The notes under the pieces: generated by a model
What the model saw: the letters and a program-made list of their open reading frames with translations, nothing else
The model's database searches: none
Told to the model about the DNA's origin: nothing
Position numbers and translations under genes: made by a program
In this document: positions 33,534-45,224 of the stretch, one piece after another
Layout: each line of letters begins with the position of its first letter
Position numbering within the stretch: position 1 is the stretch's first letter
Origin: Nereocystis luetkeana
Taxonomy: Eukaryota > Sar > Phaeophyceae > Laminariales > Laminariaceae
DNA length: 64,000 nt
NCBI GenBank assembly: GCA_031213475.1
Contig: JARUPZ010000016.1
Span: forward strand, 5,141,699-5,205,698
Direction of reading: 5' to 3'

Positions 33534-36500
33534 TAGAGCGTCGGACTAGGAATGCAGCAGTCAAGGCCACCAATCATGGGCGCATTCGACCGAATGTACC
33601 CGCGCATATATTTCAAGACCAACACGCGATTTTGAATGCTTTGTTGATACCATACACTCGAAAATACGTGTAATACCGTAAAACCATTACCACAGCAGTG
33701 TACCAGGTGCGCACATACCGTAGTCTAAAACGAGGGAGAACAGGAAGATGCCCATATGGGAGACCAGCGGGAGAGCAGGAGACAACTCGTGCGCTCGTCT
33801 CAGGATGTGTTTGCAATCGACCCAAAAGCCTCCTGCATGGCCTACATATTTCGTGCAACGAGAGCGGATCTCGTGCAGTCTCTCGGGAAAAAGCCGCCGC
33901 CACTGCTATTATATCAATATTGTTGCTGCTATTATCCTACGAGTGCTGCTGTTGCTCCTGCTGATACGAGTACTACAGCAGCAGTAGTGGTACTGCTACA
34001 GCTGCTGCTACTCCTATTAATAGGCTGCTGCTATATACATCAGTACTGCGACGTACGAGTACTGCTGCTGTTGCTGCGTTAATATTGATGGCACCATCAA
34101 TACTCAAGGTGGTGGCAAGAGGGAGGCTACTGTAGCCGCTATTAAATATTAATAGTCGCTATTAATAGTCGTAGAGCGGCAGAACTTCTTATTTGCTGGC
34201 TGGCACGGGGGTGGTCGGTTTTCGGGCGCACAGCCTGCTCCCTGCCCTGGTAGACTGTTGTGATACCCGCTTATGGGACGGCATGCAACGGGACACGGGC
34301 GGGACGCCGTGCAATATTCGAGAAAAAGCGGTTGAACGAAACACAATTCGAGAGAAGAAAAAAGTAGGAGAGAGGGAAGGCACTTTAGCGCTTCCGGCCC
34401 CATGACCCCCATGACCCTATGAGCAGATCTGATCGAGCCCTCCTTATGTACGAATTTATTACGAACGACATTGTACTCAAATCGTCTGCGAGGTACCATG
34501 CGATCGTATTCATGCAGCACGAACTTTCCGCAACTGCTTGTTCTGGCTTGCCCAAGGTATTATTATTAACAGTACGAAGGTCTACAGGAGTAAGTCTTCG
34601 AGCAGAAGGTCTGCCTAATCATGTCTCCGAACAGAAGGTCTGATAAATCATGTACGCTCTGTAGAGTTTTCGCGGTGGCTGGAAATGCAACGAGGTGACA
34701 GCACCACAAACTTCCTTCCGTCTTTCGGGCTATAGACCCATGCAGGTACGAGTAGCATATGCACTTACACACCAGTAGACCTTACCGGTACGTTTTACAG
34801 AAAATGTTGTCGAACAGCATAAGGTCAAGTCTACATGCTATCAAGAGAGTAATCTCGGTGGCTGGAAATGCAACAGGCGCGACGGAGGGGCTTGCCGCCG
34901 CCTCCCGAACCGAGAACAAGCAGCGTTTTGAACCTTTCTACTACCGGGAATAGCTGCGAGGTGCGAGAGACAAACACTCTGTGAGCAAGCAAGACGGGCG
35001 GAGACGGGCGGAGAGAAAGCGAACCGCTTCATTTTTAAAAATCGATTATCTCATTCATCGCGTCAGAAGTTCATCAGTCAACATTTCCTTTCGCGGGTGT
35101 CGAGAAAAAGCGGTTGGCCCAAAGAACCTACTTCGGCCCAAGAAAAACAAAAATGGTACGACGAGAAGCAAGTGCTCTCTCTCTGGCTGCTGAGCTCGTC
35201 GTCGTCACATCACCAAAAACAAACAAAAGGCGTTGCCCGGGGCGGCAGCAAAGTTTTGAATACAGTGCCGCCCAAGGGTGCACCAACAGCGCGGACCGGA
35301 CCGATCCCCTCTGCTGACTGCAGGTGACCGTATCAGATCAGCATAGAGCAGCGGCCGCCACCTCCCCCACCCCCCCCACCCACCCTTCCCGCAAGGGAAC
35401 AGAGCAGAGGGAGGTGAGAGAAAAGCATTCGCCCGCGAAAACGTGGCAAGAGTGTAGCGAGGAAGGAAGGAACCCACAACCCGGAAATTTGGCAAAGGTG
35501 TGTGTTCGCGGCTGGCAGCGGCGTCGGCCAAGCTATGCCGGGGACGGCAGCGCCAGGGGGTAGCGCTCGGCACACGCGACGACCGCAATATTGTGGCAAA
35601 CCCCGCGGAGTCCATTGCCATATGGGGTGCCCTCTACCTTCGTCCGCTTAGCATCGGTCCATCGCCCTTTTTTCTAACTGGCGGCCCTGGAGACACCAAC
35701 GAGCTAAAATAAAAAAGGCCTACCTCCAAAGAAGATCCTTGGAGGCTCCGCTCAATCCCGCTTCCAACCCAGCGCAAAGCGTAGCAAGCCGAGGTTCAGC
35801 GCTTCCTCCTGTTTGCCGGTGCCGGTGCTGCTTCTCTGGATACGCGCCCTTCCGTGATTTTAGCAGCTCACACTTCCAAACAAAACACGAGGGAGTACAA
35901 TGTAATGGAGGCGGTGGCTATTCCGGAACAAGTCCGGTTATGACCCCCGTTTGTTTCACATGTCTGGGCCCGTGTTGCATCCAAGATACAGATACAGCAT
36001 ACAGCAGCAACCGGTGGGTAGCAGCAGCAGACTGCATGCAGTGAATATAGCGGTATATATATGATAGCTCTGCGCTCAGCAACGGTCGAGGCTCACACAC
36101 TGCAGTGGAGGAGCCGCTGCAATAACTGCTCGTGCCTCGACGACATCGAACCATCGAGGGTCAGACGATGCAACCGGCCGCAAATATGTTACACGGCGAG
36201 CTTGGAGGATCAACAAGAAGAGTCATTCCAGCTAGAAGCCAAGAGCTCGAAGCTGCCGCACAGGCACAACGGCACAGCAGCTGTGACTCTCATCCGACAG
36301 AAGTACCCCATCAGAAGGAATACATGTTTATACTCGTAGAATACGTAGCTCCATACCGTTGAGTCTCTGGTTTCATCGCGTGTACGAGTTGACGATGATT
36401 TGTACCCCAGATAGAAAAGAGCACAACAACAGAGGGTACCAGAGGACAAAAACATTCATTCTGTACCTGATTGACCACCAGCCACAGCACCCAACCTATT

Positions 36501-38575
36501 CATATCATAATGTTGGAGCGACACCGAACGAATAAGCGGTATTCGCATGGCAAGGACCAAGGTCGAGCAATCGGGAACCGCTACCCGCTATACCTTGTGC
36601 GGGGTATGATAATAGAAGAGAAACAGATGAACACAACACGCAGAGAGAAGAGCAGCAGATTCTACGATCCGTTGGTTCACGATATGTACCTGGTATGAAT
36701 TATACATTAAAAACATATACCTGGTACATACCTGGTACGTATGTATGTGATACTTACGTTAAACAAAAAACTTTACGTATTCTTTAACGTTAACTTCGCG
36801 GCCAGAAGCATTTGAAGCACGGGGCAAGTTGGCGTCGAGAAAACTGTTCCGGAGTTCGGAGGGACGATCAAATGTGCGACCTGTCACCTGTCCCCCGCCG
36901 ACGCCCTCTACGCAATATACTACCAGGTATGCAACACTGAACGTGTAACTTTTGCTTCTAGCCGACCGGCGGCGGGGGGCGCTTCATGAAATGAGAGCTA
37001 TTAATACGTACTGTACCTGGTAACTGCCTACCTACCTGGTGAATAGAGACAGGAGCACAAACGAACGAGTGTCGGTGGGGGCATGCGTCCTGTTTTCGTC
37101 GGTGCGCGGCCAACAAGAACCAGCGCCAGAGAAGTTTTATGTGCGTATGTATATACTCGTAGTACGTGGTACGTATCATACGTAAAGTCTGTGATACGCA
37201 CATGCAATGGTCGAAACGATCGTCATCTACTTCTAACGCTCGTAAAATATCATCGGATAACTTCAAACTTCACATCATACATATTATATCATCCATATAA
37301 AATACATGATCGTTTGACGTGGAGTGAAGCAAGAGGCGTAAAGGGTGTGAATGAACTACACTGACGCCACAGGACGAATTCATGTGCGCATGGCGGATTC
37401 ATGTTGTGTTTTGAGTCTCTAGCTCAACCCGAATGGTACGAAAAAAATCGGGAAGAAAAACAAACAATTTTGTGCTCGGCACGACGGGTCGATGGCATGG
37501 GTCTCGTTCTGTGCTGGCATCCGGCACCTCACGAATCGCTTGATGATTGAGCTTTGAGCATAAACTAGTATTCCCGCTCCGGCCGGATTCGGAAAATGTC
37601 GTTAAATGCCTTACTCTCCGTATGATTGAAATGGTCAAAACGGCTTTCGCCGTACCGTCTGCGAAAACCCCAGCCAACGTGACCTCCATCCATGCAACTA
37701 AAAATGCCAGCCGACTACACCAACTGCCGGTAGCACAAACAGCAACGGCCGCCGCTAAGCATAGTTGACGAGTGGCCAGCGAGCACGAACTGCCACGACC
37801 TCGACATACCGGCATGTGTTGCAGTGGTCCTGGGTTCCTTTTTTCCGAACCTTAACCCTACGGAGTGGTGGTCGCGCTACACAGCGCTAGGGACCGGCCA
37901 ATCTCTTTGTGGTAAGCCCATCATGTAATGGGCATTGCTGCACGTACTCTACTCCTACTATACCTACGTACTACTACTGTTGTTCTGTTTGATATACAAC
38001 GTGGTCATGTAGCCTTCCCTCCACGCTGAAACGTTTGGTCCACAGCAGTCTACAACTTCACCCTAATGTTGTACCCGCGAGGGTATATGTGTAGCGTTTC
38101 GAGCAATTATCCGGCTCGAATGACAACACCGCACAGCAGGGTGGCTGGCGCCTTGCACCAATGAACACTAGAGGATGCCACCCGCGCCGACTCCCTCCCC
38201 GCTCGCTCTGTCCAATCGATCGCTACAGATAGGGCAAGCAGTACGCAGGTTATTTGTAATAAAACGCAAACAAACACTCAATACTCCCTGGAACAAATCC
38301 ATACAAAGCTTCAGTCTATGTAGCAGAACGAACGCCAGAGCACAAAATGAAACCTTTGGCGCCATGTTCACCCACGCTAAAACCTCAACTCAACCGTCAA
38401 CCATTACTGTCGAGCTATAACCCCAGCGGTGCCATTCCGCTCCCGCCGTCGCCTTTCAGTGACAGCAATGTTCCGCCACAGGACGGCACGGCGCGTTCTC
38501 CGAAGACTCAATCGCGACGAAAACTCTTTCTCTCCCCGTTTTCAGCCCCCTCCCCTCCACCTCCATTGGCAAAAT

Positions 38576-38677
38576 TCAACAGCTGTTGACCTTCTCGCGC
38601 GCAATCCTTACAAGCTCGCGCTCCTCCTGGGTCAGACCCCACACCGGCTGGTTGTTGATCTCCAGCCGCGTCAACAG
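38576..38677 (-). CDS. Mitochondrial-type protein, exon 3 (terminal)
   Basis: Acceptor CGTGCAG|CTGTTG; encodes LLTRLEINNQPVWGLTQEER and the terminal REKVNSC before TGA. Composition is clearly non-repetitive, unlike the surroundings. Confidence 0.78.
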   Translation of the reverse strand: MLTRLEINNQPVWGLTQEERELVRIAREKVNSC

Positions 38678-39895
38678 CTGCACGCACACGAAGAAACACA
38701 CACGCGCCACGTACCCGCAAAATAACAAGTCGGTTATAGGGCTGTTAATAGTTCTCACTTGTGTTGTGTTCGCAGGGGCGCGGGCGAAGCATTGCTACAG
38801 CAGTACGTACGTAAGTGGCACAATTCGTGTTTTACTGGCGGGCAGTCACGCAGTCGCACACACCATGGAGTACCGAATACCAGGTACCCTGGTACCAAAT
38901 AACGTCGTTTTCTATCAATAGTAATGTTCGCTGAATCACACGCAAACCATTTGTGTATTTTTAGTGATCAACATTATTTAGCTTTTTGAGGGGCGAGGAC
39001 GTTATATTATACCTGTGGTAAAAGCACAAAACGTTTGATTCGCTGAACCGCAGGCGAAGGAGAGCACACACTCTATTGGTACTATGTCAAGACTCGTGCT
39101 GTATTTAACTACATGTCGGCACTGCTGCTGTGGTCTCGAAGAGAGAGAACCGAATAGCACAAGGTACCAGGCACCGATACCTGGTAGACCGTCAACTGAC
39201 ATGAACGCCAAACATATGCAGCAAGTGCGAGTAGTATCAAAGCTTGCGATCTTGCCAACGGTCTCCGGGCGGCAGTTGGGCGGCGAAAGAAAGGATGTAC
39301 ACAGGGGGAAGTGCCACCCCCCGAACTGATAAGGGTCAAAGGACTTCGCGAGCTATGATACCAGGGGCGACACTGAACTTGGTCGTAGGTTGGTTGATCG
39401 GTTGGTCGATCGGTTGGTGTATTGATACCCAGGTAGATGATAGGCTGGCTATCCATAGTCCCGAACGTCAAAAATTGCGTCCAGTCTAATGTGCACATTG
39501 CCTGCCAAACCATATCCCAAAACAAATCCCAAAACGCTCTACAAGTACAGCATTTCACAAATCCCTAACGACTCCAGAGAGGAGGGGGGGGGTGGCCCGA
39601 ACGTCAAAAATTATGTTCGGTCTAATGGGCACATTGCCTACGAAACCATATCCCAAAACGCCCTAGACGTACAACATTTCACAAACCGCTACCGATTCGA
39701 GAGAGGGGGATGCGGACAGGGCCGACCCCAAGAGGGGGGGGGGGCCTATTGTCGGGGGTTTCTCCCGAAAACCGCGTTCGACTTGCGTTCTCACGGATGC
39801 GCGAATAAGAATTGCAAGCTCCGCGGCCTGAACCCGCAAACTACGCCGTCACCCTGTAAATGTGTGCATCAATATACAGTAGTAGCAATACAGTG

Positions 39896-39935
<40 letters not shown>

Positions 39936-42215
39936 CAGTGGTAGTGGTAATAGTTTAATCTAAGAGCAGGACTACAGAGCAGAGGTGATACTAGACATAC
40001 TCATAGTACCTCGAGCATGTTGGGCGAGGACAGGCGCTTCTTGATGGTGCTCTTGAGCTCGATCGACCTCCCAGACACCGCGCCGCCAAGGCGGCCGAGC
40101 TCGATCTCCATGTCGCTCACTTGCTGCACCGCCTCACGCAGGCGACGAATGTCGTCGAGAGCGGCCACCGCCTCTGGCCGGTGGTGGGCCCTGCAAGAAC
40201 CCCCCCAAAAGCAGGGGTGGGAGAAAACAAAGGGGGGGTAGGGAGGGGGAGGTGGGTCACAATGGTCACATATTTGCGGGTAGATGGGGGGGAGGGGTGG
40301 CGGGGGGGGGTTCACCTTAGTCACGCCTGTACGGGGAGGTGGTGCGATAGTGTTACCTACCAGGGAATGGTAAACACGTAAGCACGCCCGAGGTAAACGC
40401 GTAAACGCACGAAAATATTGTACACCTCGGACAGCTCATGATCTACAATAGATAATCTGTCTACCGTCGATCATCTGGTTCCTCGCCCGCCGTTCCTAGA
40501 GGTGGCACAGAACCTGGATATAACATCCACCTGGATATAACATATCCACCCCAGGAACATGGGCTATATCATGCAGACTCTATGGGTCCCACCGGGCAAC
40601 ATGAGCTCAAAGTAGACTGTACAATATAGGGGATAGATCTGCCCTTGAAAGATCAGGATCATCAAGGAAATCGAGGATCTGTTCGAGGTGTGACACATTC
40701 GTACGTGAGCACGTATCACAGGTAAGTGAAAACATGCTGTTTGATTCGATATTCGATACGTGAAACGTGAGTCACGTAGTGTGGCTTAAACCAAACGTGT
40801 CCGATCGACTTATTTTAACGGTTTCGTGATTTCGTGAGATTTCGAGATTTTCGGGCTCAAAATCATCGAATGTCGACTCCATCAGCATACGATCGATTTT
40901 CTGTAGATTTTAGATATTTAGGGGCGATCATATGCGAGTTTACGGCCAGCCCGGCCATCGAACGTCGTATATATTTAAGCAGTACTTGTAGTCTTTTGTC
41001 CCCGGCATGAGAGGAATGTATCAAAGGTTTCATCAGCACACAGGTTATAGTCCAAATAAATAAATTCCCTGTACTCTCCAGATGAACCTGGAATATCTAC
41101 TACTGCTGTATTTCCTGGGGAGTTGCTCGCGTCTATCGGGATCTGGTGATATTGCGGGCAAGTGGCTGAAAAAACTTCAGTTAACTTGAGGATGGCTTGA
41201 TGTCGGCGGCTGATGCCATCCTTAACTTTGGTCGCCATTAGGCTGTGTTGCTGCTGGCGTACACTCTACCGGGTACAACGGAGCAGCAGCGGTAGCAGCA
41301 ATGGCTGCGGCGGCAGCAACAGCAGCAGCGGCAGCAGCGGCAGCAGCGGCAGCGGCAGCAGCAGCAGCGGCAGCAGCAGCACACAACACAGGCAGCGTCG
41401 AAAATAAAAGGGTACTACTCCGTGTGATAATACGAATGAAAGCTAACTGTATCATACTCTCGGCGGCATAGTTCGGGCGGGGGGGGGGGGAGGGGGCGGA
41501 GCTCGGGTCAGCAGCGCTGTGATAGGGAGGGTAAAAGCCCCGTCGATGAGATCGATGCTAGTAGTCGACCATTCACTACTGGTGTCCAGAGCACCTTCCT
41601 CCCTCACACAAAGGCAGGTGGAGAAGGGGGGGCGGTCTATGGTGAGTTTACAGCAGCAAGAGTATCTGACATCACCAGTCACGCGTGAACAAGCGAACAG
41701 ATTGATTCATTGTGAGTGAGCCTTACGTTCAGGGCGAGGTGTTCCTGCTCTACTGACGGGCGTGGATGAACTTAAATTACTTCTATTTCGTCAACGTGTC
41801 TCGGGAATCGGGAGATTCCAAGACTTCGTACTCGTACGCCACCAGTTCAACCGATTTACAATTCGAGCAGCATAAAAGTGCCCTCTCTCTCATCTTCAAC
41901 ATCCTGCCTGCAAACAGTGGTCCGAAAATTCGAGGCGAAAAAGGAACCGGGGCAACAACAGCAACACCACGATCAAGATCACGACGGCGATGATGCCTCA
42001 CTCGACTCGGCGACCAGCACTCACTGCGGTGACACTTGGGAGCGCGCCCCTCCAGCCCCGTAGAAGCCCCCCTGCACGCCGGCCTGGCCTCCCGAGTACG
42101 TCACATTGTCGCTGAAAGTGCGCCTGGCGCCGACGCTAACCGCGGCCGCAGAGGCGCGGGCGCCGCTGCCGCTCAGGGCCGAGATCACCGTGCGCGCTAC
42201 TACTCGCTGGATCAT
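38576..42215 (-). CDS. Small protein with mitochondrial-type presequence, 3 exons, 157 aa
   Basis: Exons 42215-42025, 40190-40010 and 38677-38576, joined at phases 2 and 0, total 474 nt with stop. The N-terminus (MIQRVVARTVISALSG, then more Arg/Ala/Ser and a RRTFS motif) is a basic amphipathic leader without acidic residues, as in mitochondrial presequences. Next come a Gly-rich segment (SGGQAGVQGGFYGAGGARSQ), a probable helix with heptad-like leucines (ALDDIRRLREAVQQVSDMEI), SIELKSTIKKRLSS, and a C-terminus LEINNQPVWGLTQEERELVR ending REKVNSC. I do not recognise the family. The conserved look of the last two exons and the exact frame match argue for a real gene. The length and coiled region would suit a small organellar membrane-complex or inhibitor-like subunit, but that is a guess. 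Confidence 0.78.
39893..39950. repeat. (TAG)n microsatellite
   Basis: About 17 TAG/TGG units in intron 2 of the mitochondrial-type gene. Confidence 0.92.
40010..40190 (-). CDS. Mitochondrial-type protein, exon 2
   Basis: Acceptor TTGCAG|GGCCCA (phase 2), donor CTCGAG|GTACTA (phase 0). Encodes the probable helical segment from AHHRPEAVAALDDIRRLREA to SSPNMLE. Confidence 0.78.
40425..40700. mobile_element. Repeat family C, copy 4
   Basis: CACCTCGGACAGCTCATGAT at the left, GTCCCACCGGGCAACATGAG in the interior, CTGTTCGAGGTGTGAC at the right. In intron 1 of the mitochondrial-type gene, upstream of exon 2. Confidence 0.7.
40975..41238 (-). CDS. Possible 87-aa ORF inside intron 1 of the mitochondrial-type gene
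   Basis: An uninterrupted ORF with balanced composition (MATKVKDGISRRHQAI; FIYLDYNLCADETFDTF), in the same orientation as the host gene. It has no recognisable domain. It could be a nested gene, an alternative exon or a remnant of a mobile element; start context and expression cannot be judged here. Confidence 0.25.
   Translation of the reverse strand: MATKVKDGISRRHQAILKLTEVFSATCPQYHQIPIDASNSPGNTAVVDIPGSSGEYREFIYLDYNLCADETFDTFLSCRGQKTTSTA
41280..41392. repeat. (GCA/GCG)n triplet array
   Basis: Mixed AGC/GGC triplets with no point of decay; reads as poly-Ala/Ser/Gly in every frame. Intron 1 of the mitochondrial-type gene. Confidence 0.88.
42025..42215 (-). CDS. Mitochondrial-type protein, exon 1
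   Basis: Starts at ATGATCCAGCGA, the first Met that gives a clean presequence; an upstream in-frame Met at 42281 would add an atypical 22 residues. Donor CACCGCA|GTGAGT, phase 2. Confidence 0.75.
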
Positions 42216-43077
42216 GGTCTGAGGGGTGGTTGTGATGAGTAGAGCTAACCTGCTGGACCTGGCTGGTTCCTGCGAGTACATACGCGGAACACGAAGTTAG
42301 TTCGTACATGCCCGGTAGTTGGGTTTTATATAGGACCTCGTGCTCGTGCGTTTCAATCAGAGTCATGCGTCGGCATGTTGAGGGAGAGCTCGCCCCGAGT
42401 GTACCCGGATGGGGCCTTGGCGAGTGATTGCTTCGATTGCTCTGAGGGGGTGCATCGGTTGCGCTTCTTCTCTGTTCGAGTTCTCGGTGCATGGGATGCC
42501 ATAGGCGTGTCTCCGTGTCTCAACTACTGCTGTACACCTGAGGTACTCATACCGAAACTTCAATAGTTCATATAGAGCAAGCTTCTCTTCCAACACCCCG
42601 CCCGCACAGGCTCGTACCACCACCAGAAAAGAAACGAGCTACAAGTATATACGCTGCCTGAACCCCAAAGCCCTTTTCTCGGGTGAAATGTTGTCTCCGC
42701 TCACCGGTCTCGTTGCTGGGAAGGAAGTATGAGCTGCTTCTAACGGATGATTCGAGTGCGTTGCTGCACCGCTCGAGCACACAGCACAGCAACAGCAGTT
42801 CCCGGATTATAATATAAAAACGCCACTTGGATTACTGGAAACCCCTGGGAAAAAGTAACGGCGCGAGCCGCGACGGTGCAACCGCCCGACAGCCGATGGC
42901 TACACGGCTGCGGCGCTTTCTCGCGTCTCGTCTTGAAAACACGACAACACGAGAGGGCAATAAAACCTTCGCTTCTTCAACGGGCGTGCACCGGTGGGGA
43001 GGCTGCAAATACACTAGCACCTGGCTCTGTGCTATCCAGCCCTCAACAACATAGTGTAGAAAATATACGAAAAAACA

Positions 43078-43097
43078 CGACGACGACGACGACGACG
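43078..43097. repeat. (GAC)n microsatellite
   Basis: Six CGA/GAC units. Confidence 0.88.
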
Positions 43098-43395
43098 TTG
43101 TGAAAATGTAACGGTAACGTAACGTTAGTGGGCACACTTGGACGAGTATATACACTCACAGATGAAAAGTGCCTTCTGGGACTTCCAGAGAAGTGAAAAG
43201 GCACAAGACATGACAATTACAGCATCGGCCATACGAACAACCCGGCGCTGCTGGGTGTGAGCATGGTACACATTTATTTAGTGCCGGGAGTAAACTACCC
43301 CTCGTCGTGCTGCCTGGTGTTGCTGATGCGCTGCTGCAGATCTCTGACCCTTGACAGACGGTTGGTGACGCGCTTCTCAATGTTTTCGGCGCTGT

Positions 43396-43464
43396 ACCCT
43401 GGGCCCCAAAAGGGTTGCACCCTGGGCCTCAAGAGGGTTGGACACTGAGCCCCAAAAGGGTTAA
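43396..43464. repeat. Short tandem array, CCCCAAAAGGGTT units
   Basis: Three units of about 24-27 bp: GGGCCCCAAAAGGGTTGCAC, GGGCCTCAAGAGGGTTGGAC and GAGCCCCAAAAGGGTTAAC. Confidence 0.7.
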
Positions 43465-43841
43465 CTTGTTCAGATTGCATTCGTCGATTACTTCTTCCGT
43501 TGTTTTTGTATATATACATATACCTACGATACCACCGGTCGGTATGTGTCGACGATGTACCTCCATCATGCCGGCGCATGTGGATACTTCGTGCACCCTT
43601 CACTGGCCGGAAGCAAGGTAAAGGAAATATAGGGCAACAACGGATAAAGGTGTGCCAACAACGAATAGACGGATCTCACCTCGGAACATCACTTCTCAAC
43701 ACTCTTGTTGACTGTTGGCGTAGAGCCCAGAATTCACCTCGCGCTATTGATCATATATGGATTCGCAAGCTAGCATGGTTCGTGGAAAACTTCCGTTTTT
43801 TCAGCAGATCAGTATGTATGTGCGCTTTGGAGGTGGGAGTG

Positions 43842-43987
43842 GGGGGGGGTGGACTCGACATCATGCATGACCGACCGAAGACCCTCGCATGCTCAAACGA
43901 AGCAGGTCGGATTTTCACTGACCAGGCAGACATTGCTTGCACCAAGCGCGAAGCGCCGTGAGGTGTCCGGCGAGTCGCATGAAAAGG
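43842..43987. repeat. Repeat family D, left part of a nested copy
   Basis: GACTCGACATCATGCATGAC, CCAGGCAGACATTGCTTGCA and CCAAGCGCGAAGCGCCGTGA, as in the 55766 copy; interrupted at 43988 by a LINE tail. Confidence 0.72.
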
Positions 43988-44145
43988 GGGGGCACACTCA
44001 TTCGTTGCTTTCCAGAGTCATTTGGTTATTGGTCGTGCATCCCTGCCGAGGCGGGGCACCGTTCCTACTCCAAAGAGAGACATCTCCAACATTTGGGCGC
44101 TCAAGACGTTTTTTTCAAATGTATACTGGGCGGAATTTGTTTCAA
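43988..44145 (-). mobile_element. LINE 3' tail fragment inserted in repeat D
   Basis: Contains CACTCATTCGTTGCTTTCC, GGCGGGGCACCGTTCCTACT and CTCCAACATTTGGGCGCTCA, homologous to the L2 tail. Flanked on both sides by repeat D sequence (43842-43987 and 44160-44278), so it looks nested. Confidence 0.65.
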
Positions 44146-44159
44146 CGCGCTTTGGGGGC

Positions 44160-44278
44160 CGGGGGGGGGGGGGCACTCAAGTCATGCTTGGCGGTAGTCT
44201 TATTACCATAGATCCTCGCCAGGATGACGGAGCACGTCGAGTTTTCACCGACCATGCCGGGGGGGGGGGGTATTGATA
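44160..44278. repeat. Repeat family D, second fragment
   Basis: AGTCATGCTTGGCGGTAGTC, CCATAGATCCTCGCCAGGAT and ACGGAGCACGTCGAGTTTTC between two poly-G tracts. Confidence 0.65.
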
Positions 44279-44866
44279 TTTCCTGCTGATGTGAAAAGGC
44301 AGGCGCCATTATCGATTCTTGAATAAAACAGCTTTTTACACAAGACGCATATGATACGACAAGGAACAACGAACCCAACATGCGAGCGTGTTGAACATGC
44401 CGAGTGGACAAATAGATCAAAACGGGTTACTCCCGCCGACCTCGCGACACAGGAAGGAGCACAAGGAAAATGCCAGCACCTGACTTCCCTGCTTTTACCA
44501 CGAAAAACGCAAGGGGGCTAGAGGCTCCTCTCTCCGAAATAGAGCAACTACCGTAGCTACTTCCAAAAAAATCTGAAAACCGTGCGGGACTCATGCTGAG
44601 CGATGGCGTAATAAAATTTCGGGCAGGCGCTGTTTGCGAAATAGGAAGAAATCAAGTGCAGAAAGATCAAACCTGCCGCTGTCGTGTCGTCTGTCGGCGA
44701 ACGCTGGTAAAGTTCACTGAAGTCAGCGCAGGTAAACATAGTCGATTCACCACTACCTGCCAAGGACGGCACCCAACAACGAGCATTGCTGATAGCAACG
44801 CCAATAACAGGATACAAGACAAAGAAGCTTAGATCACTACGCGGTACCAGGCTATATTCACTAGAA

Positions 44867-44942
44867 TCGACCGCACCCCATGGCCCACGTTTCGAGCTGA
44901 GCGTCGACCGCATCCCATGGCCCACGTTTCGAGCTGAGCGTC
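44867..44942. repeat. Two tandem 37-bp units
   Basis: TCGACCGCACCCCATGGCCC... and TCGACCGCATCCCATGGCCC... start at 44867 and 44904, differing at one base. The near identity indicates a recent duplication. Confidence 0.85.
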
Positions 44943-45122
44943 TGCTACATTAAATCACGTTCTGCGGCGCACCAGCAACGGTAACATTACATCACGGACA
45001 GCACACAACTCAAGTCCACCAAACTCTCTGCTACCGCTGCTGCATGTTTCTAGACCACGGGTGCCACGCGCACACGTCCATCACGCCGCGTTGTCGGGTG
45101 ACGACGACGCCGACAAAGAGGA

Positions 45123-45224
45123 TTATAACGACGGCGGCCGTTGAAGCACGAAGAGGGTGCCCTTGTTGCCTCGCGCTATCCGCAAGTTCTCGCTGAGATA
45201 CGTGACATCGATCCACCCCTTCAC
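45123..45224 (-). CDS. Fibrillin exon 7 (terminal)
   Basis: Acceptor GGACAG|GTGAAG; encodes VKGWIDVTYLSENLRIARGN and GTLFVLQRPPSL, then TAA. This is the most conserved end of the PAP family. Confidence 0.93.
   Translation of the reverse strand: MKGWIDVTYLSENLRIARGNKGTLFVLQRPPSL

Larger units (their letters stand above)
31544..38575. other. Intergenic region between PP4R3 and the mitochondrial-type gene
   Basis: Should contain the PP4R3 promoter and the 3' UTR of the next gene. Visible: MITE A copy 4, MITE B copy 2, GCT/GTT triplets at 33900-34080, a repeated GGTGGCTGGAAATGCAAC (34675 and 34857), and a dense cluster of TACCWGGTA boxes at 36687-37022. Several ORFs of 60-140 codons show no domain or splice support. 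Confidence 0.5.
42216..45122. other. Intergenic region between the mitochondrial-type gene and the fibrillin gene
   Basis: Holds the (GAC)n run, the CCCCAAAAGGGTT array, nested repeat D with a LINE tail, and the 37-bp tandem. Includes the promoter of the mitochondrial-type gene near 42216-42500; no core element is obvious. Confidence 0.5.

Noticed and set aside
35205-35621. 138-codon minus-strand ORF in the spacer
   Set aside because: Basic, low-complexity composition with C/G-run segments, no domain and overlapping open frames on both strands.
41222-41455. Poly-Ala minus-strand ORF
   Set aside because: Translation of the GCA/GCG triplet array inside an intron; no flanking conserved sequence.
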